Part shown: piece after piece, positions 46,001 to 57,976 of the stretch
How the letters are laid out: the number at the start of each line of letters is the position of its first letter
How positions within the stretch are numbered: the first letter of the stretch is position 1
Source of the DNA: Diplosphaera chodatii
Lineage: Eukaryota > Chlorophyta > Trebouxiophyceae > Prasiolales > Stichococcaceae
NCBI GenBank assembly: GCA_032358165.1
Contig: JAALGY010000020.1
Coordinates: 2,663,501 to 2,727,500, forward strand
Reading direction: 5' to 3'
DNA: 64,000 nt
Notes under the pieces: model-generated
What the model was told of the DNA's origin: nothing
Databases searched by the model: none
The model's input: only the letters and a program-made list of their open reading frames with translations
Program-made: the position numbers and the translations under genes

Positions 46001-48541
46001 TGCAAGGTTCTGCACGGGCATTCAGATGCTATTGCAGCAGTGGGCATGCTGGTCAGCTGGGCTCTGGTGCTGTGTGCAGGCCTGTACTTCGAGCACGAGA
46101 AGCCACAGCCAGACTGCGAGGTGCCGCCCTTCTGGCGGGAAGGCGACTCTGACAGCCCCTCCTGCGCTGACGACGGCGTGTGCTGCTCTGGTGATGGCCT
46201 CAATGGCACCTGGCGGGAGACCACAGCAGACCAGGCACGCAGGCAGTCAGATGCGCCCCACTTTCAAGGGCGGCCCATTGGCTGCAGCCTTTGCTTCCAC
46301 CGAATATGATGTAATTGCATATTCTCCATGGAACCTCAAGGGACATGAATTTCTCTGCCGCAGGCGTATGGGGCGCTGGAGTTCACGCTGGACGAGTCCA
46401 TGGGCTGCCACTTCCACCAGTACACCCGCCGCCAGGTACTAAATGGCCACCACCCTGCCGCGCGCACAGTTACGTGCTGACTGCTGCAGCTGCTGGCACC
46501 TGCGCAGGACGATGCGATGGCCGCGGCCGCAATGTGCAACAGGCATCTCGGACAAGGGTCACCAGCATGACATCCGTCCGCCGCACGCTGCAGGTGCTGA
46601 GCTGCCTGAGCAATACGACGGTGGTGTTCTGGGGCGACTCGATGGTGCGGCAGCTGTTCAACCGCGTCCCGGCGCTCTTCCGTGGCCAGCAGCGCGCCTT
46701 CGACGCCCAGACCTGGCGCGCCGAGCGCTTCGAAGTCTGCGAGTGCGTCAAGCCATAAAGCCTGAATATTGGTCCTGTTGTAGTATAACCTGTCCGCTCA
46801 ACGCAATCGCTGCCCGGCCTCCGACTCCCAGAGCTGGCACACTGAGCACTTTCAGGTCCGCAGGCGAGTCAGGCGCTGAACCCAAAACATGGTCCACATG
46901 ATGCATCCTGGTCTCTCTGTACCCCCACAATGGCCCGACCTGCCGTCAAGTGCTGAGCGCTGATGCTGAGGGTGCAAGATGTGCTGCAGGGCCGCCGATG
47001 TGCGGACGCACGCGCCGGCAATCAACGGCATCGCGCCGCGGGACGGCCACTACCGGCTGTGGGGCCTGGCCGAGCTGACAGACGAGCCACACCCCTACTT
47101 GGCGCTTGACCAGGTGCAGATCCCTTTCAGGGGGGCCACCTTCTTCACTTCGCCTATAAGAAATTGCACTGATTGCACCTATGTGTCCTCTGGAATGTGC
47201 TGAAGGCATATGCGCTCAGTGTGTACTCGTTGCAAACAGGTGCCACAGACAGAGCTCCTGGACCTGGTGGACCCGCACGCTAAGCCCAAGGCGTTCCCGG
47301 GCGAGACCTGCGGCAATACGCGGCCGATATCTTTTCATTACGTCCCTGCCACTGCGCTGTGGGAGCAGTACCGCTTTGGGGGCTACTACCTGAAGACGCA
47401 CAAGGACATCTCGCAGGTGCCCAGGATTGACAAGATGTGCTCCCTTTGCTGACTCTGCCCACTACCTTCTGGCAACATAGTGTTTGAGACTTGATGGGCA
47501 ATGGGCTTGGAGTGCATCGTGAACACACCCAGTTGCACTGTGTCCGGCAGCACATTAGTGTGCAACTGCGTCTGTCGTGCAGTCCATCTGGGTTGTACAA
47601 ACTGGGTACTGGGATCTGGTACACCGTGAGGCCGATGACAAGTGGCTTCAGGTCGGTACTAAGTTCAGCAGCCATGTTGCTCTGGCACGCTTGTGCACCC
47701 CTTGCTTGTTGTCAATTGTATTCCACCAGCATGTTGCATCACGTTACCCCCACAGGCAGACCACTGGTCTCGACTGCTCTTCACAACTGAGTGCAAGCGT
47801 CTGGTTGTTTGATAAGTGCAGACCATGGAGGAGGCGCTCGACAGGGGCATCCAGAAGCTGGTCATCATCACGGTGCCGACTCCGGTGAGGCGGCTGCATC
47901 AACGTCCTCCACCTGCAGCGCTGACCCTCCTGGCCGGCTGCCCGGCTGGTGAGCGATGAAGGGCATGCTGGGAACGCTTCTGGGCATCGCTGCTGCGCAG
48001 TTCGTTGGCATAGATGAGCGGGACCCGCGGCGGTGGATCCTGCGGGACCGCAACGACTACATGCGGCGGTGGGCTGCCAACGACACCAGCGGGCGCACCG
48101 TCATCCTGGACATGGACGCGCTGTCGCTGGCGCCAAATGCTCCGGCCGGCCTGCTGGGTGAGGGCTTCCGGAATGCACTTGTGGCGCTGCTTGACTGTGC
48201 TGTGGATGACCATTTGAAGACCACCACTTTCAAACTTCTGGGTGACTGCTCCGACGTTCAGTGGTGCATGTGAACACTCATCAACTGGATCCTAGTGTGC
48301 GGTCCCGTCAGCAGGGAACTGGACCGACTGGCACTACAGCTGCAAGTTCACCTGGGTGGACGAGCATAAGGGGCGCAATCTGACGGCAGAGGAATGGGCA
48401 CCGCACTCGAGCGGGTGGCTGGACCCCTCCGGCTGGATGCTGGGCGGGTTGCAGCCCAATGTGCGGAGGGACTGCATCGATGACATGAACCTGACCGTGT
48501 TGCAAATACTTTTCAATATGCTTTGCAACCAGCGGACATAA
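43015..48541 (+). CDS. Type II membrane protein with TBL/PC-esterase-like SGNH domain and long low-complexity stalk
   Basis: Fourteen exons: 43015-43209, 43362-44273, 44431-44601, 44738-45184, 45339-45419, 45665-45782, 46080-46234, 46364-46435, 46594-46742, 46990-47113, 47240-47416, 47822-47884, 48001-48157, 48315-48541. All phases agree; about 1,015 residues. Residues 1-45 are a basic cytosolic tail, then one membrane span (LLHYAAACMALGLLVLYFLG). About 540 residues of Ala/Gly/Ser/Asp low complexity follow, including (Gly)n at 43530. A Cys-rich luminal part (WPVCDNPPGHIIPGG) leads to the SGNH block TTVVFWGDSMVRQLFNR and, near the end, NWTDWHYSC. The GDS and D-x-H pair match the catalytic residues of trichome-birefringence-like O-acetyltransferases and relatives, which act in the Golgi on wall or glycoprotein glycans. 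The substrate is unknown. The intron after 46234 appears to have a GC donor. A TGTAA poly(A) signal follows at 48726. Confidence 0.7.
43530..43553 (+). repeat. (GGC)n trinucleotide repeat coding poly-Gly
   Basis: About eight GGC units inside exon 2 of the TBL-like gene, encoding a poly-glycine run in the stalk. Confidence 0.8.
45505..45532. repeat. (CACCTG)n hexanucleotide repeat
   Basis: Four to five perfect CACCTG units in an intron of the TBL-like gene, between exons 5 and 6. Confidence 0.8.
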
Positions 48542-48725
48542 GGTCGGGTGACTGTGTTGACATTCCTTGCCAGCGCTGTGTTTGCAGCGGGGTTGAAGTT
48601 GAGCATTGGCCGGCAGGCAGCACTGCTTCGGTTGTCGCATGTTTTCGCAGTTGCATTGGAACAAGCAGCCGATGCGTGAACAAGGACGCCTCTGAGATAT
48701 GTATGCACCACCTGACGATTGATAC

Positions 48726-48730
48726 TGTAA
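48726..48730 (+). terminator. TGTAA poly(A) signal of the TBL-like gene
   Basis: TGTAA, the usual green-algal polyadenylation signal, 185 bp after the stop codon of the gene ending at 48541. Confidence 0.45.
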
Positions 48731-49038
48731 GCTAACCTGAATTACTTCGGCACGCAGGCGACATTGATACTCACATGCATTTCAAAAGAATGGTCACGAC
48801 ACCGAGGACTGCACATAGTTTTAACTACAGACCGACATATACAGGGCTGCTGCTGCTGCGACCACTGGCACCAGCTGCTACTGTCAGATGCCCGCAATTG
48901 ACTCCACAATCATCTTGTAGCCCTCGCCCACATCTGAGCGGTCCTTCACCGCTGCCGCCAGCTGACTGCGCACATGCGGACAGCACCATTGGTGTGGCGT
49001 TTCACCAATCTTAGGCGTTATAGCTGCAGCTCTGCACA

Positions 49039-52000
49039 TCAGCGGCAGGATTTGTAAAGACTGCTTTCAGACTGCTTTCTGCCGCTGACAGCCCACCTGA
49101 TATCGGTGGCCAGGTCGAAGTTGGGCTGGCCCGCCAGGTACAGCAGCAGGTGGAAGTCCGCCAGCGCCTCGCAGAAGGGCCGCCCCGCATACTTCTTCAG
49201 GTGGTCCCGCAGCTCCTGCGGACCTGCAGCGTGCATGCACCATCGACCATGTCAGCACAGGAACTGGAATTTGTGACCCTGATCATACCCTGGACACCTG
49301 TTGTATGCTCGGCTTCTTCAGTAGTGCTTCAGTGGCGTGCTTGGCAGCCTGCAGATGCTTGCGCTCAGTCAGTGTGTCTTCCAGCGGCCCACCCTGGGGC
49401 AGCAGCCGGTTCTCCACGGGGAAGCTGGACGCCAGCGGGCCCTCGTGGTCGCGGATGCCGACTGGAATGAGGAAGTAGTCGTTGTCCACCTCGCCCAGGT
49501 CCTTCACCGCCACGATCACCGGCGCCTCGTTCTTCGGGTCCTGCACCAAATGCTGAATCACTTTCAGGTTTACTGCATGCAGCAGTGTGTTGGCTGTGCG
49601 AGCCGCCTGGACCTGGGCACCTGCTAAACTGAGTGCTTTGTATGCATTTCGTCAGGCCAGACCCGCGCTTTGGTTGCATATTGGCTGCAGATGGCTGTGC
49701 ATCCAGGGACATTTGCAGGCAGGGTGCTGCACCTTTGGATTCCGCAGCTTGCTCTCGCCGCTGGGCTGGTCCTGGGGCTGGAACCAGCCGTCGCGCAGCA
49801 GCTGCACTGCCTGATCCGACACCTGGAAGGCCTGCGGCAGCATGCAACGCAACGTCAGCGCTGAAGGTTCAATGCTCGATGTGTTGCAACCTGAAGCTGA
49901 GTGTTCAGAGACACATCAAGCAGTGCGCATGTCACACAGCCACGGCAAGCACAAAATGCACAGCAGGGCATGCGCATGGACTCGAGATGCAGCGCACCTC
50001 GAACTGCGTCTCGGTCTCGTCTGAGTCTGCTGCCACGGACACTACACCCGTGACAGCTGTCTTTCCCATCTCGTCCTGCAAACGAAGACAACCACCTCAA
50101 TGCAAACGTCTTGCAACCGAAAGCCTCCTGGCACGCTGACGCCAGCCGCAGCTGCTCCTGACGGCACGGGCTGCGAGTTGCAGCGCACAGCATGTGCGGC
50201 ACACGCCGTGCCACCCCGGCGGACCAGCGGCTGTGTTGCTGGTCTGAGGACCAGCGCCCACCTGCACGGCTGCCATCTGCTGTACCTCCTCCGAGTCCAT
50301 GATCCAGTCGCGCTCCGCCACCGACTGCGTGAAGATCCAGCCCACCTGCCGCAGCCTGCATGGTGAGGCGGCTGAGCATCAGGCGCGTCCAATTTGAGCC
50401 CGTGTCCCGTGTTCTGCTGCTGGTCAGGACCAAGCTGGGGTTTCTTAAATGGAAGCTTGCTTTCAGCACAGCACAGACAACAGTTTCACTGATAGCCAGG
50501 GCATGCCATCATCATGCCATCATCAGGCCTGATCAGCCACATCACAACCCCAAGTGCACGGGCTGCAGCTCGCAGCCAACTTGCACGCTGCAGCACAGGC
50601 CGCACATCAGCGCAGCTGAAAAGTTAAGTGGAACTTCTTCAGGAATTCAAAAGGATGTGTTTTAAAATTTCAAATTGCTTTTGATTTAGACGCAGCTAAA
50701 CCCTATTTAGACGCACCCCAGCAGCTTGGCGAGGTAGTCGGCGCGCTGCTCCTCCTCGGTGCCCCGCTCCAGTTGCAGCGAGGACGCGGTGGCGGACTGC
50801 GGCGGCTCGTAGATCACGTCCACCTGCACGTTGCCGTCCTCGTCCACGCTGCCGTACAGTATGCCGCCGCGCTGCAGAGCGCACCACGCATCTCAGCAGC
50901 ATTGGCCTTTTGCAGTTGATGGCATGTCATGAGTCTGAGGCAACCCCTGTCTGCAGCCAAGTGTGCAGTGTCGATGCTGCAGTGCTGCAACACGTGTGCT
51001 GGCAGCTGCTGACCCGATTGAGGCTTGCACGAGGCACATGCTCGTTCGAGGTGCAACGACTGCGAAGGGCGGTCACCTTTATTGAGAACGCCAGCGCGGC
51101 ATGCACGTACTGCTGGAAGGCGTTGGCGGCGTGCCGGTCGAAGGAGACGGAGGCGGCGTGCGGCGCCTCCTGCCGCTCTATCCGCGTCTGCTGCGCCACC
51201 ATGGCGCCGATGCTCATGGAGGGGCCTGTGGGTTGCGGTCATGGGTCAGCAAATCCGAAGGGCCATCCGCCATCGAGCTGGCCTGCTGATCCTGGAGCAC
51301 GAATGCTACTGACCTGCGCGGGAAAGGCAGGGCAGCACTACATCACGCTGAGCTTCCGGCGCTCGCTCACCAAAGGGCCGCGCCTCCAGCGGCGTCTTCT
51401 TGTACGCCGGCTCCACCTGCCGCACGAAGTCGTACAGCAGGTACACCATGTCGCCGTGCGCGACGCCCGCTGCCTTCAGCGCCCGCTTGCTGCTGGCGAG
51501 GTCTGTGAACTGCTCCGGCTCCCGGCTCGTCAGCTGTGCGCAAGACGCACAGCACAATCTTGGAGGACACCCCGCCGGAACACCCTCTTAGCCTCAGAGG
51601 ACACCCAGCGGCTGACGCTGATTGGGCTGCGGGAAGAAGCTGTTGTGCAGCTTTGACTGCGAACTGTGGGGTGGTTGGTATCCACAGCAGCGCTGCGCCA
51701 TGCCAATGCTTGATCAGGAGGTGCGCCCCTGCTGTGCCTTGATCACAGCATGCAAAAGGCTGCAGACTTGCATGTGGAAGTCATCGTTCTGCACGCTCTG
51801 CAGCATGAAGACCTCGTGTAGGTGTACACATGAGGTTCAGCCCACCAGCTTGGGGTCCTTGGACAGCGCCATGCGCTCCTGCGGGATGTCCAGCGCCTTG
51901 CTGACGGCGGCCCACATGTCGGCCAGCGTGCCGGTGTCCGGCACCTGCACCCGCTCCAGGCCATCCCTGCGCGATGATGGTGCTACCGATCTGGAGAGCT

Positions 52001-52165
52001 ATGGCGACTGCAGTTGCTGTGCGCATATGAAGCGCGCTCGCCTGCCCATGTGGGTGCATGCTCCCTACACGCCTGATACACGCGGCATTGAAGCACAGCA
52101 TTGTAATTGTAGTATCTGACGAGGAGGCAGCTAGGCTCGCACCGCGAACGTAGTCGCAGAAGCAT
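49039..52165 (-). CDS. NPL4: NPL4, ubiquitin-binding cofactor of CDC48/p97
   Basis: Ten exons: 52143-52165, 51846-51966, 51371-51533, 51077-51225, 50717-50871, 50262-50355, 49998-50075, 49733-49831, 49393-49540, 49039-49223. They join in phase to 404 residues, the length of plant NPL4. It starts MLLRLRSRDGLERV, the ubiquitin-like N-terminal fold that docks on CDC48 (to about residue 105). Then comes the plant-type linker (MVAQQTRIERQEAPHAASVS) and the MPN-like core: SFDRHAANAFQQYVH, RGGILYGSVDEDGNVQVD, IYEPPQ, VGWIFTQSVAERDWIM, then DFHLLLYLAG near the end. By family knowledge it acts with UFD1 and the CDC48 ATPase to pull polyubiquitinated proteins from membranes and complexes, as in ER-associated degradation. 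As in plants, no C-terminal NZF finger is seen. Tail-to-tail with the TBL-like gene and upstream-facing SEC1 on the same strand. Confidence 0.92.
50695..50708. other. Telo-box-like motif (AAACCCTA)
   Basis: taaaccctattta in an NPL4 intron just 3' of an exon donor. It resembles the plant telo-box but sits in an intron, so it may be chance. Confidence 0.3.
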
Positions 52166-52797
52166 GCTCCTAAAATTGGCAATCGCTCAGTCCAAGCCTG
52201 AGGCAGCAGGCCCTCAGCACCGTCGTTGGTGGCCACGAGGAGCCAGCAAGCACTGTATGCCGTTCACTGATGTTTCTGGGCTACGGCACTTGCGTGAAGT
52301 TGCAAAGGTTGTAATCAGCAATCCTCTCAGGAACCTGCAGGAACATGTGGGGCGCTGTAGTAATCACAGCATGTCACTGCTCTGATGCGATCATGCCAAT
52401 CGAAAGACTGGTACGGACCTCCACGGACCCATCATTCTGATTGCAGAGCACACCGCACACATCACTAGGTGCAGTGGCCGCCTCTGATGCAGGTTGCATG
52501 CATGCCATAATTGAGACTATTCCTCTACCATCTAAGCCCCGCCAGGCATGCCACAGTCGAACGAAGAATCAAAGCGAAAACATATCAGCGACCGTCCAAA
52601 CGACAGTGCAACTATCTCCGACCAGGCTCAGCACTGCAGCCCCACTGAGTCGGCTGCCAGCTGGTGCCGACACCCTGCAGCGCCGCTCCTGCTTGCCAGC
52701 TGCAGCCACACCATGGTTGCTGCAGGCCGCCACTGGCACCCTGCCGCCACCGCCACCAGCTGCTGCGGCTGAACCCTGGGATTGGCTCTAGGGTGGT
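52166..52797. other. Spacer NPL4 promoter / SEC1 3' end
   Basis: About 630 bp holding the NPL4 5' flank and SEC1 3' UTR. No TATA box or other gene recognised. Confidence 0.4.
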
Positions 52798-55700
52798 TCA
52801 GGCCCCCGACAGCGAGCGCATGTGCGCCAGGAAGCTGGACGGGGTGTCGATGTTGGTGGCGCCCAGCGTGACGTCGCGCCCCAGCTTGGCGGACAGCTGG
52901 TGCGCCACCCGCACCTCCGACCGCGTGGCGCCGCCGATGATGAAGGCCACGATGCGCTTGCCCGTCTGCGGCCAGCAGCGCGAAGCGTGCTGAGACACAC
53001 AAGCGCTGGAGAGGCAGCTGTGACACGGGCCAGACTGCTGCTGCAGCTCGCCAGTCTGATACGGTGAGATCAATCAAGCGCGCCCGTCGTGCCGGGCGCA
53101 CGCGATCTGGCCAGCAGGTGATGCAGCTGGTGCCAAGAGTCTCACCCTTCCGGCAGGCGAGGGCGCTGCCAGGGGGTCCATGGCTGGGGCGGCGGCGGCG
53201 CCGGTGCCCGCGCCGCCCGCGCGCGTCGCCCAGCTGGGCTTGTTGGACCGCACGCTCTTGGCGGCGGTGTAGCTGTTGGCCGTCGGCTGCACCGCTGTGG
53301 TGAGTGCACAGCACGGCCTCAGGAAGGGAGCGCTGTGTGTGCTGGATGCAGCAGCATACATGCAATCATCAGATCACTCCAAGTGATGACCACATCCAAA
53401 GGGTATCGATGCTGCGTGACAGACAGAAAGGTAACGCAATGGCCGGTGTTGCTGTGCTGGGCACACGTGCGCACCGAAGGAGGAGGCGGTGGAGGCTGAG
53501 GGCTGCCGCACGTAGGGGTACTCGTCCGAGGACAGCCGCCCTGCCGCCATGTCCTCGAAGATGTCCTGCGGGCACCGGTGCAGGCTTCAAGCATGCCCAG
53601 TTTGAGGTATGCCACGCTGCTGGACAGGTGAAGCCCGACTGTGCACAGCATGGGGCTCGCCAGGCACCTGCAGCAGCGGGTAGAAGCGCGACAGCTCCCA
53701 CTGCTCCTCTGTCTGTGCGCCCTCCCGGTCCTGCGCGGCAAGCGCACGGTGTGTAAATGGGTCATCACAGAAATGTGTCATCACAGAGCAGTCTGCTGAC
53801 GCATGCTCAAAGAATCGCGAGATGCCCAGAGGAGCATGACACTGCAGTGGTGCTGCTGGATCTCGCACCTTGCGGACGTTGCGCTTGCGCTTGCGGTTGA
53901 AGAACAGGCCGCTGCCGGAGGAGGCGCGCTTGTACACGGGCACCCCCAGGTACTCCAGGTTGCTCACCGCCGCAAACTGCACGCCAGGAGCACCCCCTCA
54001 GGCATGTCAGTCGGCGTCCTGACCTGGGCTGCTGTGACGATTGCTGCGCTGAACAGCCTGACGAAGACACGGCCGACAGGAGGCAAGCAACTTGACAAGG
54101 CAGCGGAGTGTGCTGGTTAATGTAAGCTGACGACTCAAAGATACGGCTGACCGAAATAGTCAAGGACCCACTGCGGACATCTCAGGGAATGCACCTGCTG
54201 GGGGGTGAGGCGGGTGACCTTGCGCCACTGCTCGGCGCGCTGCTCGTCCAGCTTCTCGGGGTGCGTCGCCACGTAGCACATGAACAGCCGCGCCTGCGCA
54301 CCAGGCACAGCGGCACCACTGAGCCGCGCTGCCATGCTTGCCACAGTGGACCAAATGCTGGGGCACCCCAAGCATACAGCGAGGGTGCCGCTGTCAAGTG
54401 ACGTTTGCTCGGCGCTTGCTGTCCTCATCCTTGGTGTGTTGAACTCGGCCCTGAAGGCAACGCCCATGCATGTATGCTGTGCTGGAGCCCCACTCGGCCT
54501 CCAGCGGCTGGGCGACTGCTGTGGACCTGCTGTACTGCTTTGCCAATGCTCAATTTTGCTGCACCGAAAGCGCACCTTTGCCTCGGGCGACAGGTCGGGG
54601 TAGGCGGTGAAGAACTCCAGGATGTGCTTGGAGGTGACCTCGCCGAACACCACGTCCTGCTCCAGCTTGCCCACCGCGGTCAGCTGGTCGGCGTCCAGCG
54701 CGCGGTTGATGTTGGACGCCATCTCCACGTGCACGCTCAGCTGGCCCAGCTGCTCCCTGGCGGTGCGCATTGGGGAACAGAGGTTCAGCAGAGGACAGGA
54801 TGCCTAGGCAACGCCCTGGGCCCAGCTGACGTGACGCACCACCTCTGTCGATGTTACATCAGATGTGAGCTTTGGGTCATCTGCGGCTTTGAGAGCGGTG
54901 TGCTGGGCATGCCGAGTGCAGATGTGCCCCTGCGGTGGCATCCATCCCCTGTAGCCCTGGTCTGACAACTCGCATTTGGACCAGCTGCAGCGGCTCAAAG
55001 CCATTTGATGCCAGTTACTAAAGCCCACCGGTACTGGGGCAGCGCCTGCACCAGGCGGCGCATGTTGCGCACGTCCAGCGCGTCCTCGGCGCCGGTGCGG
55101 CGGGCGGCCGCGTTCTTGGACCGGAACTCGTCCATGCGGGACGCGATCTCGGCGCAGGCGTCGGCGAAGTGCCGGTGCCGCAGCGCCAGCCACAGCGCGT
55201 CCTTCTCGTTCAACAGGTGCTCCTTCTCCTGCAGCTGGCCTGCAGCAGGGGCGAGAAGCAACGAGTGGTCATGCAGAATCAAGCTGCCAGTACCGCTGTA
55301 ATGCCATGGCATGTCACTAAAATCACGATCTGTTCTCGGCGAAGACGCACCATCGCAGGCACTGCAGCCTGCTCAAATCCCAAGCGCTGCCAGTGCAAGA
55401 CGAATCTGTTTGAGGTATGCCTCCATATGGTGATCAGCAGAGCAGCAGCAGACATGCAGCGCTCACCGCCCTGCGTCTGCGTGTGGTACTTGAAGACGGA
55501 CCCCTGCGGCGCCAGCAGGTCGTACACCAGCGGCTCGTACGTCCAGTCGTGGATGACGGGCGCCACCGGGTCGAACCCGCGGTCCATGATCACCACCTCG
55601 CAGGTCTCCCCTGTGTAGGAAACAGCTGCACTGGGGCATGTGCAGGTGAATGACCAGCTGCAGCGTCACATAGTCTGAGCAAGGAACTGCACAGCAGCTG

Positions 55701-57443
55701 GGACTATTGGAACACAATGGTGATGCTGAAGCTGCCTTCGGCGCTGAAGCGCACCGGGGGGCAGCAGGCCGGTGGACTGCATGCCCTGCAGCTGCGCATC
55801 CAGCTCGATGGCGAGGCGCTGCGGCACCAGCGCCCGCGCCTCCAGCACCGGCGAGTCGTCGGCGTCCATGTCCGGCGGCTTGGCCGCCCGGAACCGGATC
55901 GCCGGCATCTCCTGTGGCAGCAAACATCTGGCAGTTGCTGCCTCAGCCCCGCCACCATGCGCTGACGCAGGGCAGCGCCCTCGTGACCAGAACCTGCTGT
56001 GCAACATCTCTTAGCAAGCGCCTGTGGGCTGTCACAAAGCACAGCGGATGCTCAGCAGCACCCTGCTGAAGCGTGCAGATGGCAGGCGCCTGCACCCAAG
56101 CAGGCCTCACAACGTGGAGCACCTTCAAGGTGGCGAACACGGTGGCGAGGCGTGCGGCGGTGCGCCTGATGGCGAGGCCCGTGTTGGGTGCCTCGTCGCT
56201 GCCCTCGCCGAACAGCGCCGCCAGCGCGTTGTCCTCGTCCGTGGTGAAGGTGCGCGTGTCCACCTGCAGGTACTCCACATTCACCTGCGGGCAGGCAAAG
56301 CTCCAGTTCAGCATTGATGAAGATCGCACTGATGCAGTCTTGCACATGGACACTGACGTTGCCCTCTCATGGGACGTGTTGATGCATGTGTTGATGTTCA
56401 TCCGTGGACCTGCAGTTCCTCAGAACTGTACCTCTGCCAGTGCCTTGAGGCGCGACAGCAGCCCGGGGCAGCCCTTGAGCGTGGCCAGGGCCTGCGGCGG
56501 CACCTTGGATGTGAAGAAGATGTGCGCCGAGCCGTACGTGGGGTGGCCCTGCGTTTGGGAGCACGATCAAGCGTCGGCAGAAGGCCAGTCCGAGCACCTG
56601 GCCTGCAAGTCCTCCCTAATTGCCGTACCATTGCATGGTTCAGCGCGCAGCAGGACACGCCAGGCAGCAGCCCCACCCCCTGACCTGCCAGTCCTCCACG
56701 ATCTTGGCGATGCTGGCGGGCGCGGGCGTCACGAAGTAGATGCCGGCCGCCTGGCGCTGCGGCTCGCGCCGCTTGAACAGGTCGTCCACCACTGTACACC
56801 ATGCGCAGGGTCATTCTCAGGACAAGGTGATGTGCTATTCAGCTGAGGTTGGATGCATGCAGCACACTGTAGGGTGCAGGCCTGAACTGTGCTGCTGAGC
56901 CAGTCACAATGCGCAGAAAGCCAGCATGCCAGCCTCACGTGCGACGCCGAAGTTCAGGATCTCGGAGATGCGGCAGGCCGCGGACATGATGCGCGTGCTC
57001 TGCGGGTCCATGACCAGCACCGCCCACTCGCCCTCCTGCACCCTGCCCAGCATCTCCCCCTGCAATACAAAGATCCATTGCGTCTGACCATGATGATGCG
57101 CTCCGCTGAGGGCACATGACAGCGCCGCAGAGTCGCGCGAAATGTAAACCATGGCAAGCATCTTGTACACGCAAAGGAGTAGTGCAAGATCGTAACAGGC
57201 AACAAGCTTGTGGCTTTTGCTTGCAGGAAAGGCGCGTGTGTTCAGTGGATGTCCTGTGCACAGCGGTCTCTCGTCATGGAGCCAGTACCACCGTGCAGCT
57301 GGTGAAGCCTTGAGTGCTAGTATATCAGGCGTGTAGCGACGCGCTGCGAACCTGCAGATCGTGGTAAGGTGCTGCACAATTTCAGGGCAAGCTTAGCTCA
57401 CCATCAGCCTGGTACGGGTGAGTGTCTGCAGCGTGTCGGCCAT
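52798..57443 (-). CDS. SEC1: SEC1/Munc18-family syntaxin-binding protein (KEULE-like)
   Basis: Fifteen exons: 57402-57443, 56939-57059, 56685-56791, 56432-56548, 56123-56284, 55755-55911, 55467-55610, 55029-55239, 54576-54756, 54195-54293, 53869-53976, 53668-53730, 53475-53565, 53146-53294, 52798-52965. They join in phase to 639 residues, normal for the family. It begins MADTLQTLTRTRLM. Landmarks in order: AVLVMDPQSTRIMSAACRIS, LVDDLFKRREPQ (domain 1), IYFVTPAP, DTRTFTTDEDNALAALFGEG, the hallmark VVIMDRGFDPVAPVIHDWTY then EPLVYDLL (domain 3 region), HVEMASNINRAL, and C-terminal RIVAFIIGGATRSEVRVAHQ. Family role: binds a plasma-membrane syntaxin and guides SNARE assembly for vesicle fusion, including cell-plate or wall secretion in plants. 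A Ser/Ala/Pro-rich insert near residues 540-580 is unlike plant members. Start chosen by the phase-0 join to GEMLGRVQEGEW. Confidence 0.93.
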
Positions 57444-57976
57444 GCTGTCTTGATTGATACCTCTCTGCTGTCCTGACCACACCTACAGCAGCTCCGGCGC
57501 TGCTCGCGCTCCTAGCACGCTGAGTACGTGATCTGCATGTGCACTGGTAATCCTCAGCTGGCGTCAGCGGCACGGCCGGCCCAGCAGTTGGGCACGGGCA
57601 GCTGCAGCCCCCTGAGCGGTCAGTAACACGATTGCGCTGTGTGTAAACGCAGATGTGTGACCGAGGCATATGCACGAGCATGACGAACTTCTCTGTCCAG
57701 TCGCTCCAGGGCGTTCAAAACGCACCCAGGATCCCAGGCGTCACAGCTCTGGCTCAGAGCCCATGACCCAGCTCGACGGGTGCACAATGCCGCGAACACA
57801 CACGCTGACCGTTGGGGCTATGCTTTGTACATCTGTGAGATTTGCCTGCTTGGCAACAGCATCGTGCCGAAGCTACACTGTACAAGACTGCCAGGCCTGG
57901 CAGGTATGGTATACAATGACAGAGCATCAAAGGTCACACAATGGTGTACATCACAACTCCGTGTGCAACTCGAGCA
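57444..57976. other. Spacer SEC1 promoter / PTPMT 3' end
   Basis: About 530 bp with the 5' flank of SEC1 and the 3' flank of the phosphatase gene. No gene or repeat recognised. Confidence 0.4.
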